Shown piece after piece: positions 1-7,972 of a stretch of 27,031 bases of DNA; position 1 is the first letter of the stretch; each line of letters opens with the position of its first letter. The notes below the pieces were generated by a model. It did no database searches, was not told where the DNA came from, and saw only the letters and a list, made by a program, of their open reading frames with translations. Both the position numbers and the translations under genes were made by a program. This stretch comes from a virus. The DNA is taken from IMG/VR virus record IMGVR_UViG_3300010413_000140, positions 1 through 27,031 of that record, one strand, 5' to 3'.

Positions 1-1316
1 TTAAGGCTTGCTCCGCCATCCGTTGCGCTTCCAGAAACAGCAATTAGGGTAATCTTCTCTGCTCCTGATAATGAGGAGGGATAAAACTCAAGAGTATGTG
101 TTCGGTAAAGCGTAGACATGCGATTAAGAAGGCTTTGAAAAGGATTGTCGCCCTCATATAACCCCCCCTTGTTTCCATAAATTCCTCTCAATTTGTTTCC
201 AGTATTTGTCAGGGTATGAGGAGCACCAATTGTCGTTGTGTCAGTGGAATAATTCCACGACGCAGCGATGGTATCCCAATAAAATAATGCACCCGCCTCG
301 GCCTTATCTATGCTATCCCCTTTATACGCCCCCACGACAATATATTCATTTAGCTTGGTAATTGTTCTTGCTTTATATCCTCTTCCCAAAAGAATTTTAT
401 TCGGCTCATAAGTAGATTGATCAAAAACCGCCAAATATTGTTCATTACCGATAATCAATTTATCCTCGACTACGATCATGGGGTGGAAATCTTCATCAAT
501 TAATACTCCATATTCAATCGTGTATTGAGCATCTTCCAAGTCGCTACTGGTGGTCGTATTAATAGTGGTATCAGCCACAGTGCTAGTGACATGAAAATGA
601 TATGGATTACCAATAACTGTTCTAAGTGCAATGGCAAAAGTAAAAGTATTGTTTGCCGCTGCCGAGATTGAAGCGGTAGCAATTGTTTTTGATCCGATGA
701 GGTTATTCTCCGCATCATGTACCGTCACTGTCACATTGCCTGTTCCCTTCGCCACAACATTAAATGTTATTTCTTTAATTGGATCGTAATTAGCTGTCCA
801 AGTTTGTCTGTGGGTGGCCCCTTCATTGATCGAAGTTGGGGTAGTATAAGTATTTCCGGTACTTCCACCAGTATCTTGAATGTCAGTAATTGAACCATCC
901 CACCATGAGGTTAAGGCATCGTCAAAAGCCGGTGTTCCAGATAACCGACCATATCTTCCCAATTCAGTTGCCAACGCGTAATATAAATAGTCATCAAAAA
1001 TTTCCATTCCTTCTCCTGCGCCACCTGAAACTGTACGAATAGACGACCATGTACCACCAGACGTTTCTTTTGCAATTTTTCCCCCCAAGTCGTAAAAATA
1101 TCTATTTGTGTCAAATGGGCTTCCGTCTACCGCCCAAACTACTAAATTATCCAATACACTTCCACTTACCTTTGATGCCGCCCTGGGCATAGTCATAAAG
1201 GAAGGATCTTGAAAAATGTCTAGGGTTATGTCTGAGGCTGAATATTCCGGCCCAATTTTAGTAAAACTAGAAATACCGCCTGAAAATCGTCTAAGCTGTA
1301 AAATTTTTTTAGAAAT
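1..1316 (-). CDS. Virion-associated beta-rich protein, 3' end cut by window
   Basis: One frame stays open for 438 codons from position 1316 to the window edge, so the C-terminus is missing. The predicted protein starts (M)SKKILQLRRFSGGIS, then has a region with short motifs such as WSSIRTVSGG and YDDYLYYALATE, and then strand-rich sequence (ITFNVVAKGTGNVTVTV, YIVVGAYKGD). This looks like a phage surface or tail protein built from beta-sheet blades, and it is the last of a run of appendage genes. No ATG, GTG or TTG lies near the front of the frame. The best start is ATT at 1314-1316, 9 nt after a perfect AAGGAGG; the first ATG codons are about 40 codons further in. The exact function is not recognised. 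The reading frame is certain; the start and role are not. Confidence 0.8.
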   Translation of the reverse strand, partial: MSKKILQLRRFSGGISSFTKIGPEYSASDITLDIFQDPSFMTMPRAASKVSGSVLDNLVVWAVDGSPFDTNRYFYDLGGKIAKETSGGTWSSIRTVSGGAGEGMEIFDDYLYYALATELGRYGRLSGTPAFDDALTSWWDGSITDIQDTGGSTGNTYTTPTSINEGATHRQTWTANYDPIKEITFNVVAKGTGNVTVTVHDAENNLIGSKTIATASISAAANNTFTFAIALRTVIGNPYHFHVTSTVADTTINTTTSSDLEDAQYTIEYGVLIDEDFHPMIVVEDKLIIGNEQYLAVFDQSTYEPNKILLGRGYKARTITKLNEYIVVGAYKGDSIDKAEAGALFYWDTIAASWNYSTDTTTIGAPHTLTNTGNKLRGIYGNKGGLYEGDNPFQSLLNRMSTLYRTHTLEFYPSSLSGAEKITLIAVSGSATDGGASL

Positions 1317-1368
1317 TTGGACACACCTCCTTAAAATTATGACCCCATGTCTTAATATTTTTTGGCAT
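1309..1368 (-). other. Possible 19-codon leader ORF over the binding site
   Basis: An ATG at 1366-1368 opens a 19-codon frame (MPKNIKTWGHNFKEVCPNF) that runs through the Shine-Dalgarno site and stops with TAA at 1309-1311, 3-7 nt beyond the ATT start of the next gene. This geometry could allow termination-reinitiation, but so short a frame can arise by chance. Confidence 0.2.
1314..1332 (-). promoter_or_regulatory. Strong Shine-Dalgarno site before an ATT start
   Basis: The minus strand reads AAGGAGG at 1326-1332, 9 nt before ATT at 1314-1316. It is the strongest ribosome binding site in the window, and most neighbouring genes have none. It decides the start of the 1-1316 gene, because no conventional start codon exists in that frame within reach. 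Confidence 0.65.
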
Positions 1369-1374
1369 AGATTT

Positions 1375-2271
1375 TTAGGTAATTGTTTTTGTCCACAACC
1401 ATGAAACATCCTTATCCGCTTTTTTCACAATATTTCTTTTTACCAAACGCTTATTTGAACGTGAGGCATATGTCTTTTGAACTTTATTTATTCCCGCTAA
1501 ATACTTGTTCTCCCAATCATTAGCAGCGTCGCGGTCTTTAAGCGGGCCTCGGTAATAGTCGGAGGTAACACCATAACTGAGAAGAATGTGAGCCTCTTCG
1601 GGGAGTTCTGGGGACTCTCCTATTACATAGGATAACGATGAGCCAGAACTACCCTCAAAGACGCTCTCAAGCTCTATATTACTGGTATCTGTAAAAGATG
1701 CAATGCGATACCAATATCCATCAGCATCGGCCTTGAACCATCGGCCAACCATGCCCACCACAAAACTTGTACCAGAATGAGTCACGGTAGCATCATTGTT
1801 GGCCACTGTTACTGTCCCGGTGGTTACATCATCATTAGTCAAATTTCGATCTCGATAATGCGATCCAAAATTTATTGTATAAACAGCGTCAGGAATAGGC
1901 CAAAGCCCGAAGTCGTCTCTGCGAGGGAAAATATGAGTCGGATAATTTTCCAAAGTAACATAATTAAGTAAATCCCACGTTTGTTGAGAATTAACTACCA
2001 CCAAAGGGATGTTTTGATCACCAATATCAATATTCACATTTTCAATATCAAGTATTCCCGGTGGATTGTGATAATACTGTTGACCATCTACTGTCGCCGC
2101 CGTTTGTGGGGGAGCTTCGGTTTTGTATCCAGCCAATTCAACTAACAAATCTTGATATCTAACCCCCAAATGCCGAGAAAAAAAGGCCAAAAGGGTGGTA
2201 TCGGTTGAACCAGAATTACCCGTATTATCTAAAAAATCAGTTTGTAATGAGGTAAAAGTCATCCGAGCCAT
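1375..2271 (-). CDS. Putative head-tail adaptor/connector structural protein (298 aa)
   Basis: The protein begins with a helical region (MTFTSLQTDFLDNTG..., then LLAFFSRHLGVRYQDLLVEL). A central beta domain follows, roughly residues 140-210, with the pattern GTVTVANNDATVTHSGTSFV, GRWFKADADGYWYRI and FEGSSG. It ends in a charged helical tail (DRDAANDWENKYLAGINKV). Helix-beta-helix proteins of this kind occur in phage head genes as adaptor or head-completion proteins, which is the basis of the call; the specific family is not proven. The ATG lies 5 nt after a TATAAT with an extended TGn, without a Shine-Dalgarno site. The gene lies between the LamG-like protein and the partial beta-rich protein. 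Confidence 0.6.
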   Translation of the reverse strand: MARMTFTSLQTDFLDNTGNSGSTDTTLLAFFSRHLGVRYQDLLVELAGYKTEAPPQTAATVDGQQYYHNPPGILDIENVNIDIGDQNIPLVVVNSQQTWDLLNYVTLENYPTHIFPRRDDFGLWPIPDAVYTINFGSHYRDRNLTNDDVTTGTVTVANNDATVTHSGTSFVVGMVGRWFKADADGYWYRIASFTDTSNIELESVFEGSSGSSLSYVIGESPELPEEAHILLSYGVTSDYYRGPLKDRDAANDWENKYLAGINKVQKTYASRSNKRLVKRNIVKKADKDVSWLWTKTIT

Positions 2272-2276
2272 AGCTC

Positions 2277-2285
2277 ATTATAACA
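2277..2285 (-). promoter_or_regulatory. Extended -10 box, leaderless-type
   Basis: The minus strand reads TGTTATAAT, then 5 nt, then the ATG of the 298-aa gene. Transcription would start at or within a base or two of the start codon. No clear TTGACA lies 17 nt upstream; the TGn element may replace it. Confidence 0.5.
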
Positions 2286-2287
2286 TT

Positions 2288-2959
2288 TCAAAAATTAGTC
2301 CCTACGGCTACGCCAGGAGGATAAATCATGCCCGGAACGTGAGTGGCCGTCGCCCCCCCAGAAGTATTATTTACTTTTCCTATTACATCATCCTGATCAT
2401 GGACGATAAACGGATCATACATAATTAAACCGCTTGGGAAATGATCAGGAGAAAACTTGTTGGATAATGCAGTAATTTCGGTTGAGTTCAAAACTCGGTT
2501 CCAGATGGCAAATTCCGCAATATCTCCCTTCCAATAACGATCATTAAAACTATTTTGCAATCCCACTAAAAAATCAAAATTATTACTAGATACATCATTA
2601 AAACCCACCCCCGAACTAGCAACACTACTACCATTTTTATAAAGAGTGGCGGTTGTTTGAGAGTCTAAAGTTAAAATCATACTTAGCCAATTTCCCTGCT
2701 CACCATTAAAAAAAACACTACCATTAATAAATGGAATAGTATCAGCAATATAAATTGACAAATTATCATCACTACCATTGCAAAAGGCCAAAACGCCCGT
2801 GTTATATGGATCATCTAATTTGCAAAATAACGCACTTCCATCGGCATTTCCCACATCATCATTTTTGCACCAACAAGCAATAGTGAGGGTATTTGCTAAC
2901 CAGGAATCTTGGTCGCCAAAATTAGCGGTTTCTCCGCTTGAATTGAAATTAATTGCCAT
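2288..2959 (-). CDS. LamG/concanavalin-like jelly-roll virion protein (223 aa)
   Basis: The sequence matches the laminin-G-like jelly-roll pattern: NFGDQDSWLANTLTIACW near the start, WLSMILTLDSQTTATLYKNG in the middle, and YWKGDIAEFAIWNRVLNSTE followed by ITALSNK towards the end. Such domains bind carbohydrate and are common in phage appendages and capsid decorations, so host-surface glycan binding is likely. ATG at 2957-2959 is preferred to the TTG three codons upstream. It lies 1 nt after the TAA of the preceding gene. The C-terminal 45 residues (YDPFIVHDQDDV...) lie outside the jelly roll. Confidence 0.75.
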   Translation of the reverse strand: MAINFNSSGETANFGDQDSWLANTLTIACWCKNDDVGNADGSALFCKLDDPYNTGVLAFCNGSDDNLSIYIADTIPFINGSVFFNGEQGNWLSMILTLDSQTTATLYKNGSSVASSGVGFNDVSSNNFDFLVGLQNSFNDRYWKGDIAEFAIWNRVLNSTEITALSNKFSPDHFPSGLIMYDPFIVHDQDDVIGKVNNTSGGATATHVPGMIYPPGVAVGTNF

Positions 2960-2960
2960 A

Positions 2961-3326
2961 TTATGCAAAAGCTAAATTTGCCGATCCATAATAATTAGTT
3001 CCATCCCAATATAAACTCACAATGTCGGTACCACTAGAAGTCCAGGGCGGTTCTACTCCGCCAGACCACAGAACAGTGCCAGGCCAAGTAATTGTATGTG
3101 CTCCACCATTAACTAATTTCAAAATTAAATTGCATGGCCCATCAGGAGAAGTAAAAGTATAAGTGACATCATCTGTTACTGTAGATTTATGCTTATTTCC
3201 AGTTGTCCAATTAATAGTGTCTGCCGTACTTGAATTACCATCATCTATTTCTTCATCAAAATATGAATGTTTATTTACCTTCAAATCAACTACTCTACCA
3301 GGATTTCTTGTTACATCACTACTCAT
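2961..3326 (-). CDS. Phage appendage beta-sandwich protein (121 aa)
   Basis: The signature HKSTVTDDVTYTFTSPDGPC, then LILKLVNGGAHTITWPGTVLW and DIVSLYWDGTNYYGS is a recurrent beta-sandwich module of phage tail fibres and fibre-like proteins, in which a TWP motif and a final SLYWDGTNYY strand are typical. Here it is a stand-alone small gene. It starts 2 nt after the stop of the 178-aa gene upstream, and TACAAT lies 5 nt before the ATG, overlapping that gene's last codons. A role in the particle's appendage is inferred from the module and the neighbours. Confidence 0.65.
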   Translation of the reverse strand: MSSDVTRNPGRVVDLKVNKHSYFDEEIDDGNSSTADTINWTTGNKHKSTVTDDVTYTFTSPDGPCNLILKLVNGGAHTITWPGTVLWSGGVEPPWTSSGTDIVSLYWDGTNYYGSANLAFA

Positions 3327-3328
3327 GG

Positions 3329-3865
3329 TTAATTGTAATAAAGATAGCGTACCCCTTCTCCGCTTACGGTCGAATCAACATAAATATTTGCCAGATTGTT
3401 ACTAAAAATATTAATTGAATCACCAGCGTATAAAATGATGCCTGTTCCAGTGGCCTCAGTTGCATCTACCCCAGAAACACCAATAGCAATTAATCCTGTA
3501 TTATCGGTTTGAGCTTGAATCACTGCCTTTTTACAAGCAGTTGATCCAGCCAGTGCTTCATCTGTTCCGGCGGTTGTTACGGTTTTCACGCCATCTCCAG
3601 TTAAAGTCAATCTATCGGTATTAGAATCAATTGCATCTAAAGCCGCATTGTCTGTTGCAGATAAATTGGCCGTCACAGTTCCAGAAACAGTAAAAATAGT
3701 AATTTGATCGCCACTTTCATCAACAATTACCACATCCATCGGATCAGCATTGGTTAATTGTCGTCCAGTAATAGCCAGCGGACTGCGAGTGGCTTTGTCC
3801 GTGGTAGAGTCAACAACGACGACACTGGGAATGAAGTTGGTCGAGCGCGATTCTGGAGTCGGCAT
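3329..3865 (-). CDS. Virion structural protein, fibre-region (178 aa)
   Basis: The N-terminal half carries VVVVDSTTDKATRSPLAITG and PMDVVIVDESGDQITIF, resembling short beta segments found at the front of phage fibre-region proteins. The second half (KKAVIQAQTDNTGLIAIGVS, ILYAGDSINIFSNNL, YVDSTVSGEGVRYLYYN) resembles a small beta-sandwich of the type seen in phage proteins that ends in a conserved VRYLYY strand. It sits among appendage genes. The start ATG lies 6 nt after TATAAT with no Shine-Dalgarno site. The family is not named with certainty. Confidence 0.6.
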   Translation of the reverse strand: MPTPESRSTNFIPSVVVVDSTTDKATRSPLAITGRQLTNADPMDVVIVDESGDQITIFTVSGTVTANLSATDNAALDAIDSNTDRLTLTGDGVKTVTTAGTDEALAGSTACKKAVIQAQTDNTGLIAIGVSGVDATEATGTGIILYAGDSINIFSNNLANIYVDSTVSGEGVRYLYYN

Positions 3866-3871
3866 AAACTA

Positions 3872-3877
3872 ATTATA
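3872..3877 (-). promoter_or_regulatory. TATAAT box, leaderless-type
   Basis: TATAAT on the minus strand ends 6 nt before the ATG of the 178-aa gene and starts 2 nt after the stop of the 54-aa gene. Confidence 0.45.
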
Positions 3878-3879
3878 CC

Positions 3880-4044
3880 TTATGAAGAAATCATAGAACT
3901 TAGCTTATTTATAAGCTGAATTTTAATTTGTCCCTCCTGACTACCAACACCTGCTGGAGTAGGATGAGTGCTTACAATTTGAATTAGATTTTGTAATTCC
4001 TCTTTAGTTAATTTAATCTCCGGTTTCTTTTCTTCTTTTGCCAT
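3880..4044 (-). CDS. Small unknown protein (54 aa)
   Basis: This 54-codon frame begins MAKEEKKPEIKLTKEELQNL and ends NKLSSMISS, with a lysine/glutamate-rich amphipathic start and a short THPTPAGVG linker. It fills what would otherwise be a 180-nt gap exactly: its ATG abuts the TAA of the upstream 111-aa gene, and its own stop is followed at once by the TATAAT of the next gene. That packing is the main evidence that it is real. Its function is unknown; position suggests a virion or assembly role. Confidence 0.7.
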   Translation of the reverse strand: MAKEEKKPEIKLTKEELQNLIQIVSTHPTPAGVGSQEGQIKIQLINKLSSMISS

Positions 4045-4380
4045 TTATACCCCCATTTCATGTAAACCATTAAGTTCGGCTGTTCTGGTTTCTCTTACCT
4101 CATCTATTCCTCCCTCATCACTTACCACATAAAAAGTATTAGCATGATCTTTAATTGTTTTGGTAAAGTAATCCAAGAGAATATTGGCCTTCTGTTGAGT
4201 TGTCAGTTCGCTAAATTCAACCAAATCTTCGCCGTTGTAAATATTGCCGTAACCTGCATTGTAAAGATTATGAGAAGCCCTGCTTAAAATGGTATTCATC
4301 TTTGTCTTCTCGGCTATCCAAGTGGCCGTCAAGGTAGAATCGGTAGCTCCTATCTCGTAAGTAATTGCTTTTGAAGCCAT
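4045..4380 (-). CDS. Unknown fibre-region protein (111 aa)
   Basis: The protein is mostly helical by appearance (WIAEKTKMNTILSRASHNLY, then ELTTQQKANILLDYFTKTIK) and ends ETRTAELNGLHEMGV. No family is recognised. It follows the 875-aa fibre gene by 20 nt and could be a small assembly or fibre-associated protein; this is inference from position. The ATG lies 5 nt after TATAAT, without a Shine-Dalgarno site. Confidence 0.65.
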   Translation of the reverse strand: MASKAITYEIGATDSTLTATWIAEKTKMNTILSRASHNLYNAGYGNIYNGEDLVEFSELTTQQKANILLDYFTKTIKDHANTFYVVSDEGGIDEVRETRTAELNGLHEMGV

Positions 4381-4385
4381 AAGTT

Positions 4386-4391
4386 ATTATA
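4386..4391 (-). promoter_or_regulatory. TATAAT box, leaderless-type
   Basis: TATAAT on the minus strand ends 5 nt before the ATG of the 111-aa gene, within the 20-nt gap after the fibre gene. Confidence 0.45.
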
Positions 4392-4400
4392 TATTATTTC

Positions 4401-7028
4401 TTAATTGAATGCGGCCCATGTTGCCGGTGTTCCTGTTGCAATACAACCATAAAACTTATTATCTGATGTGTTATAAACTATTTCTCCCTCTGTCCCATCT
4501 GTTGCCGTCATTGGCCCCGCATCTGTTACTTGCTTTGGAAAGAATGATCCTCCGACAAATGTCCAATCTCCACTCATTTCCAATGCACCATCAATATGCC
4601 ACTGCAGTTCATCTTCTTGCCATTCAATGTAAGCATCATTGCCGCTATCAGCAGTTATTCTTGGATCACCCGAACTTCCATCACCCAGAGTAAGATTATT
4701 TCCAGTAATAACAACATCTGCATTAAATCTATGAGCTGTTGTAGCCAGATAATCCATATATCCATCGTTGAGTGAGTCTATGGCTTCATTCCCGTCTGTC
4801 TGGGTAAAAATAACTTTGTCGCTAAATAATGCTCCACCTGTGGGGGTTATATAAGCTAGAACCCCGCTGGCACTATTTTGCCACTCGGTAATGTTTGTCG
4901 TTTGCGTAGCGTTAGCCCTGATTATTGTTTGAATACGGTCTGCACTACCTACTATTGAGAGTTGATCACCTAGTCTATTTAACCCTGTATTGGTGTAGAT
5001 GGCGTAGTTATTAGTGGCTAAATTAAAATTATCAACATAAAGACCATAACTATTTGTGTACCCGACCAATGATCCCGCCCGTGTAGGTTGAAAAATCTTG
5101 AACCCAGCATAATTAGTTAATGTCGCAGTAGAGTTATTGTTAAAATCACCATCAGTCGCCAGACCAGTTAACCAGGAAATTGTACCTGAAGCCCCACTTC
5201 TAATTTCCACTCTTGCTTCCAATCCGACTAACCCTAAGGCATTAACTGCCCCCGAAGAAGTCCAGTTTTGAGTATTATTACCACCAAGCCAAGCCTCAGT
5301 GATTAAACCTATTTGTTGAGAGGCAAAACTGGCACTTGTATGCGCCGCTTGTAAAAGGATATCTCCAGCGTTTCTATAAGCCGCTGCATTGGTTGAAACC
5401 CGATAAACTCTAAATAAATGAGCTGGAGCAGTAGCATCGACGACAGTATCACGGACATACATTTTACTGGCGGAAGCCGCAATATCATTATCTCCGATAA
5501 ATAATGCTCCGCTTCCGGTAATTCCCCCATCCACTGTCCCCGCTGAATTTTGAAATTGAATCCGATGGTTTGTCTGGGCGGCATTAGCCTGAACAATCAA
5601 TTGTTGATCGTCAGCCGTCCCTTTAATATGTAATTTACCTGCTGGGGTAATTGTTCCAATCCCGACATTCCCGCCATCTTGTATAAAAATTCCTGCTCCT
5701 CCATCATCATAGAGCTTTAGGCCGTCACCGTCTCTGGCATTAACTTGATCCGTCCCCAGAGCGGCTCCATCATTCATTGTGTCACTAGCTTTTTCTACCC
5801 AGATATCACCAGCACCGCCAGCTACTAATCCTAAAGAAGTTCTGGCAGTTGCTCCGCTTTCTGCTACCCAATTTATACCATCACCCACAATAAAATTACT
5901 ATCTGTGGGAGTAAGTGCGGCAATATCATCTAAATCATCATCCCAGGCTTGCACATCGCTGCCAATAGCCACACCCATTCCCGATCTAGCATCGGCTGGC
6001 GAGGTGGGATTATAGTTGGTTCCATCAGCCATTAAGAAATAGTTGGCGGTGTTAGTAACACAAAATAAACCATCATCAGGGATAGTTAAATTGCCGGTCA
6101 GGTTCAGATTAACAGTGTAAAGTGTATCGGTTCCAGCCTGATAGGTCATGCCGGTATCACTGGCGATAACACCCCCATTAGAGAACAATACCTCAGCATT
6201 AGTTAAACCAATATCTACATCACCAGTAGTTGCAATATTGGCACCTCCAAAATCAAAGATGTTTTCACTTTCGTCAAAGGTTATTGTGGCATCATTGTCA
6301 GACCCCTTAAAAGACAACACAATATCTGTAGCGGTATCATCTCCTAGAGTAAATAAATGACCCTGCATAGTTAAGTCATCGGTGGAGGTTAATTGTTCCG
6401 CAGTAACTATGCCAGTTGTTGTTAAATTTTCATCTCCAAAGTCTATCGTACCCGTAGAATCAATGATTGAGCCAGGAGTGAGGGTCAGCGTGTCATCAGC
6501 AATATTACTAAAAACAAAATTATCATTAGCTCCGCTTATCTTAAATTCAGTATATGCTCCGGCGGCAGTGGAAGAATCCAAATACAAATCGGCGGGAACA
6601 TAAGCTCCAGAGGCTCCATTTTGCCTTCCATAGATTCTTGCACCAGCGGCAAAGGCGGGTGTGGTATTACAACCTTCAAACTGAATAATACCCAACCAAT
6701 CACCATTATCGGTTTCCGATAAAACCGAGATATGATCTGATTTTCTTAATCTGAGTCTTGAGTATTTCTCCGACTCATTATCATAAGTTTCAAGAAATAA
6801 CCCTGAATCATCATTTGAAACCGTAATTTGAAGCGGTTGAGTTAATGGATCATTTGAGCAATCAAGCATTAAATATCTTGTATCTAGGGTGGTATAAAGA
6901 GAAGTGCCATCAATTAATACTGCTCCAGTAGTGGGATTGACAGCAATTAAAGTTGGAGTAGATAAATCTACCGAAGAGACACCAATAAGAGTTGGTCTAT
7001 TATTAGCATCTAAGACTGATTTGCCCAT
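4401..7028 (-). CDS. Large tail-fibre/appendage protein (875 aa)
   Basis: This is the largest protein in the window, rich in G, T, N, D and S with many short strands. The N-terminus (residues 1-45) carries TLIGVSSVDLSTPTLIAVNP, shared with the 45-aa gene just upstream. The body has fibre-like segments (DDLTMQGHLFTLGDDTATDI, NVGIGTITPAGKLHIKG) and two related stretches, HIKGTADDQQLIVQANAAQT and LSIVGSADRIQTIIRANATQ, that look like an internal duplication. The C-terminus (GTEGEIVYNTSDNKFYGCIA) resembles the distal end of fibre and collar proteins. No S74-type auto-cleaving chaperone domain is seen. The probable role is host recognition or a capsid/tail fibre. The ATG directly abuts the stop of the upstream gene. 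Confidence 0.8.
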   Translation of the reverse strand: MGKSVLDANNRPTLIGVSSVDLSTPTLIAVNPTTGAVLIDGTSLYTTLDTRYLMLDCSNDPLTQPLQITVSNDDSGLFLETYDNESEKYSRLRLRKSDHISVLSETDNGDWLGIIQFEGCNTTPAFAAGARIYGRQNGASGAYVPADLYLDSSTAAGAYTEFKISGANDNFVFSNIADDTLTLTPGSIIDSTGTIDFGDENLTTTGIVTAEQLTSTDDLTMQGHLFTLGDDTATDIVLSFKGSDNDATITFDESENIFDFGGANIATTGDVDIGLTNAEVLFSNGGVIASDTGMTYQAGTDTLYTVNLNLTGNLTIPDDGLFCVTNTANYFLMADGTNYNPTSPADARSGMGVAIGSDVQAWDDDLDDIAALTPTDSNFIVGDGINWVAESGATARTSLGLVAGGAGDIWVEKASDTMNDGAALGTDQVNARDGDGLKLYDDGGAGIFIQDGGNVGIGTITPAGKLHIKGTADDQQLIVQANAAQTNHRIQFQNSAGTVDGGITGSGALFIGDNDIAASASKMYVRDTVVDATAPAHLFRVYRVSTNAAAYRNAGDILLQAAHTSASFASQQIGLITEAWLGGNNTQNWTSSGAVNALGLVGLEARVEIRSGASGTISWLTGLATDGDFNNNSTATLTNYAGFKIFQPTRAGSLVGYTNSYGLYVDNFNLATNNYAIYTNTGLNRLGDQLSIVGSADRIQTIIRANATQTTNITEWQNSASGVLAYITPTGGALFSDKVIFTQTDGNEAIDSLNDGYMDYLATTAHRFNADVVITGNNLTLGDGSSGDPRITADSGNDAYIEWQEDELQWHIDGALEMSGDWTFVGGSFFPKQVTDAGPMTATDGTEGEIVYNTSDNKFYGCIATGTPATWAAFN

Positions 7029-7166
7029 TTAAGCGATTTCAACAATAATTGCATAAGTGGCGGGATTAACTGCTATCGTTACGGGAGTTGCTAGATCAAT
7101 GCTACTAACTCCAATGAGGGTAATTACATTGTTTACATCGAACTGTGCGATATTTCGGATAACCAT
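7029..7166 (-). CDS. 45-aa homologue of the fibre N-terminal module
   Basis: The frame encodes MVIRNIAQFDVNNVITLIGV, then SSIDLATPVTIAVNP, and ends IIVEIA. It aligns with the first 40 residues of the following 875-aa protein, sharing TLIGVSS[IV]DL, TP and IAVNP. It ends with TAA immediately before the ATG of the fibre gene and starts 7 nt after TATAAT. It is either a free-standing attachment domain or one product of a tandem duplication of the fibre's N-terminal module. Confidence 0.75.
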   Translation of the reverse strand: MVIRNIAQFDVNNVITLIGVSSIDLATPVTIAVNPATYAIIVEIA

Positions 7167-7173
7167 AGTTAAT

Positions 7174-7179
7174 ATTATA
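7174..7179 (-). promoter_or_regulatory. TATAAT box, leaderless-type
   Basis: TATAAT on the minus strand ends 7 nt before the ATG of the 45-aa gene, probably serving it and the fibre gene. Confidence 0.45.
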
Positions 7180-7187
7180 ACTTACTG

Positions 7188-7715
7188 TCATTCTAGCATT
7201 TTATTTAACTTCTCTAATTTTTTCTGTCGCTCTTCCTCTATCAAATCTATTTTTTTCTTGCGATCCCGCAGAGTTTGTTCTTTTCTAGCAACCAAAGCCT
7301 CCCGTTCAGTAATTAATTTGTTCTTTTCAGTTAATTCTTGCTCATATGTTTCCAATTCCTTTTCTTTTGTTTGTAATTCTTTTGCTTGTTTAAGCTTTTT
7401 ATCCAATTCTCTTTCAAAAATATTTAGCTCCCGCACTCTCTTTTTGTGCGTTTTGTTTTGCGCCTCAAAAACTTTAGCCGTTTGTTCATTCTGTTTAGAT
7501 ACTGTAACCAACGCCTCTTGTTGCTCAGATACTTTTTTTTGCAATTCTTTTAACTCTGCCTCTCGTCGCGAAAGAGCTGTTGATTGCTGATTAAGAAGAG
7601 ATGCTCTTCTTTCTAAATTGACAGAATCAGCCTCGAATTGCTTAACCTGATCAATCAAATTGGAAAATGTCTGTATATCATCGGTAAGTCTAGCGATTAA
7701 TCGTGTGATGTCCAT
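7188..7715 (-). CDS. Coiled-coil protein (175 aa)
   Basis: Almost the whole protein is heptad-like and charged (LKELQKKVSEQQEALVTVSK, REREL-like stretches, KKKIDLIEEERQKKLEKLNK), with few prolines and no cysteines. It begins MDITRLIARLTDDIQTF. It should form a long rod. Position before the fibre genes suggests a structural or assembly role, for instance a rod or trimerising spacer, but nothing specific shows this. Its ATG overlaps the TAA of the upstream gene by one base (TAATG), so translation is probably coupled. Confidence 0.75.
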   Translation of the reverse strand: MDITRLIARLTDDIQTFSNLIDQVKQFEADSVNLERRASLLNQQSTALSRREAELKELQKKVSEQQEALVTVSKQNEQTAKVFEAQNKTHKKRVRELNIFERELDKKLKQAKELQTKEKELETYEQELTEKNKLITEREALVARKEQTLRDRKKKIDLIEEERQKKLEKLNKMLE

Positions 7716-7972
7716 TAGATTTGCGGAATTATCTCATTCAATAATTTTTTCTTTTCATTTGGATTAGCATTTATCAAAATTCCATTTAAATTTCGTTCAT
7801 TAATTACAAAATCATATAAATGCTTCGACACAAAATCAAAATACTTTTGGGGAATTTCCACAATTTCTCCCGCTGGAATAGAAAATGTTTTGGGATCATC
7901 GGTTTTTGATCCGTAAGTAACGGTGAAATCTTCACTCAAGATTGGATTTTGAAGATACTTTCTACTTTCCAT
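7715..7972 (-). CDS. Unknown small virion-region protein (85 aa)
   Basis: The protein begins MESRKYLQNPILSEDFTVTY and contains FSIPAGEIVEIPQKYFDFVS, then helical KHLYDFVINERNL and a lysine-rich end. The IPAGEIVEIP segment suggests a small beta domain before helices. No family is recognised. It overlaps its upstream neighbour by 11 nt and its downstream neighbour by 1 nt, so it belongs to the same coupled group. Confidence 0.7.
   Translation of the reverse strand: MESRKYLQNPILSEDFTVTYGSKTDDPKTFSIPAGEIVEIPQKYFDFVSKHLYDFVINERNLNGILINANPNEKKKLLNEIIPQI

Noticed and set aside
911-1114. Minus-strand 67-codon frame, with a similar 72-codon frame at 500-718
   Set aside because: Both are out-of-frame shadows of the long partial gene at 1-1316.
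7057-7590. Plus-strand 177-codon open frame
   Set aside because: It is antisense to the coiled-coil gene and the 45-aa gene, is rich in S, F and C as expected of a shadow, and no other plus-strand gene is supported.
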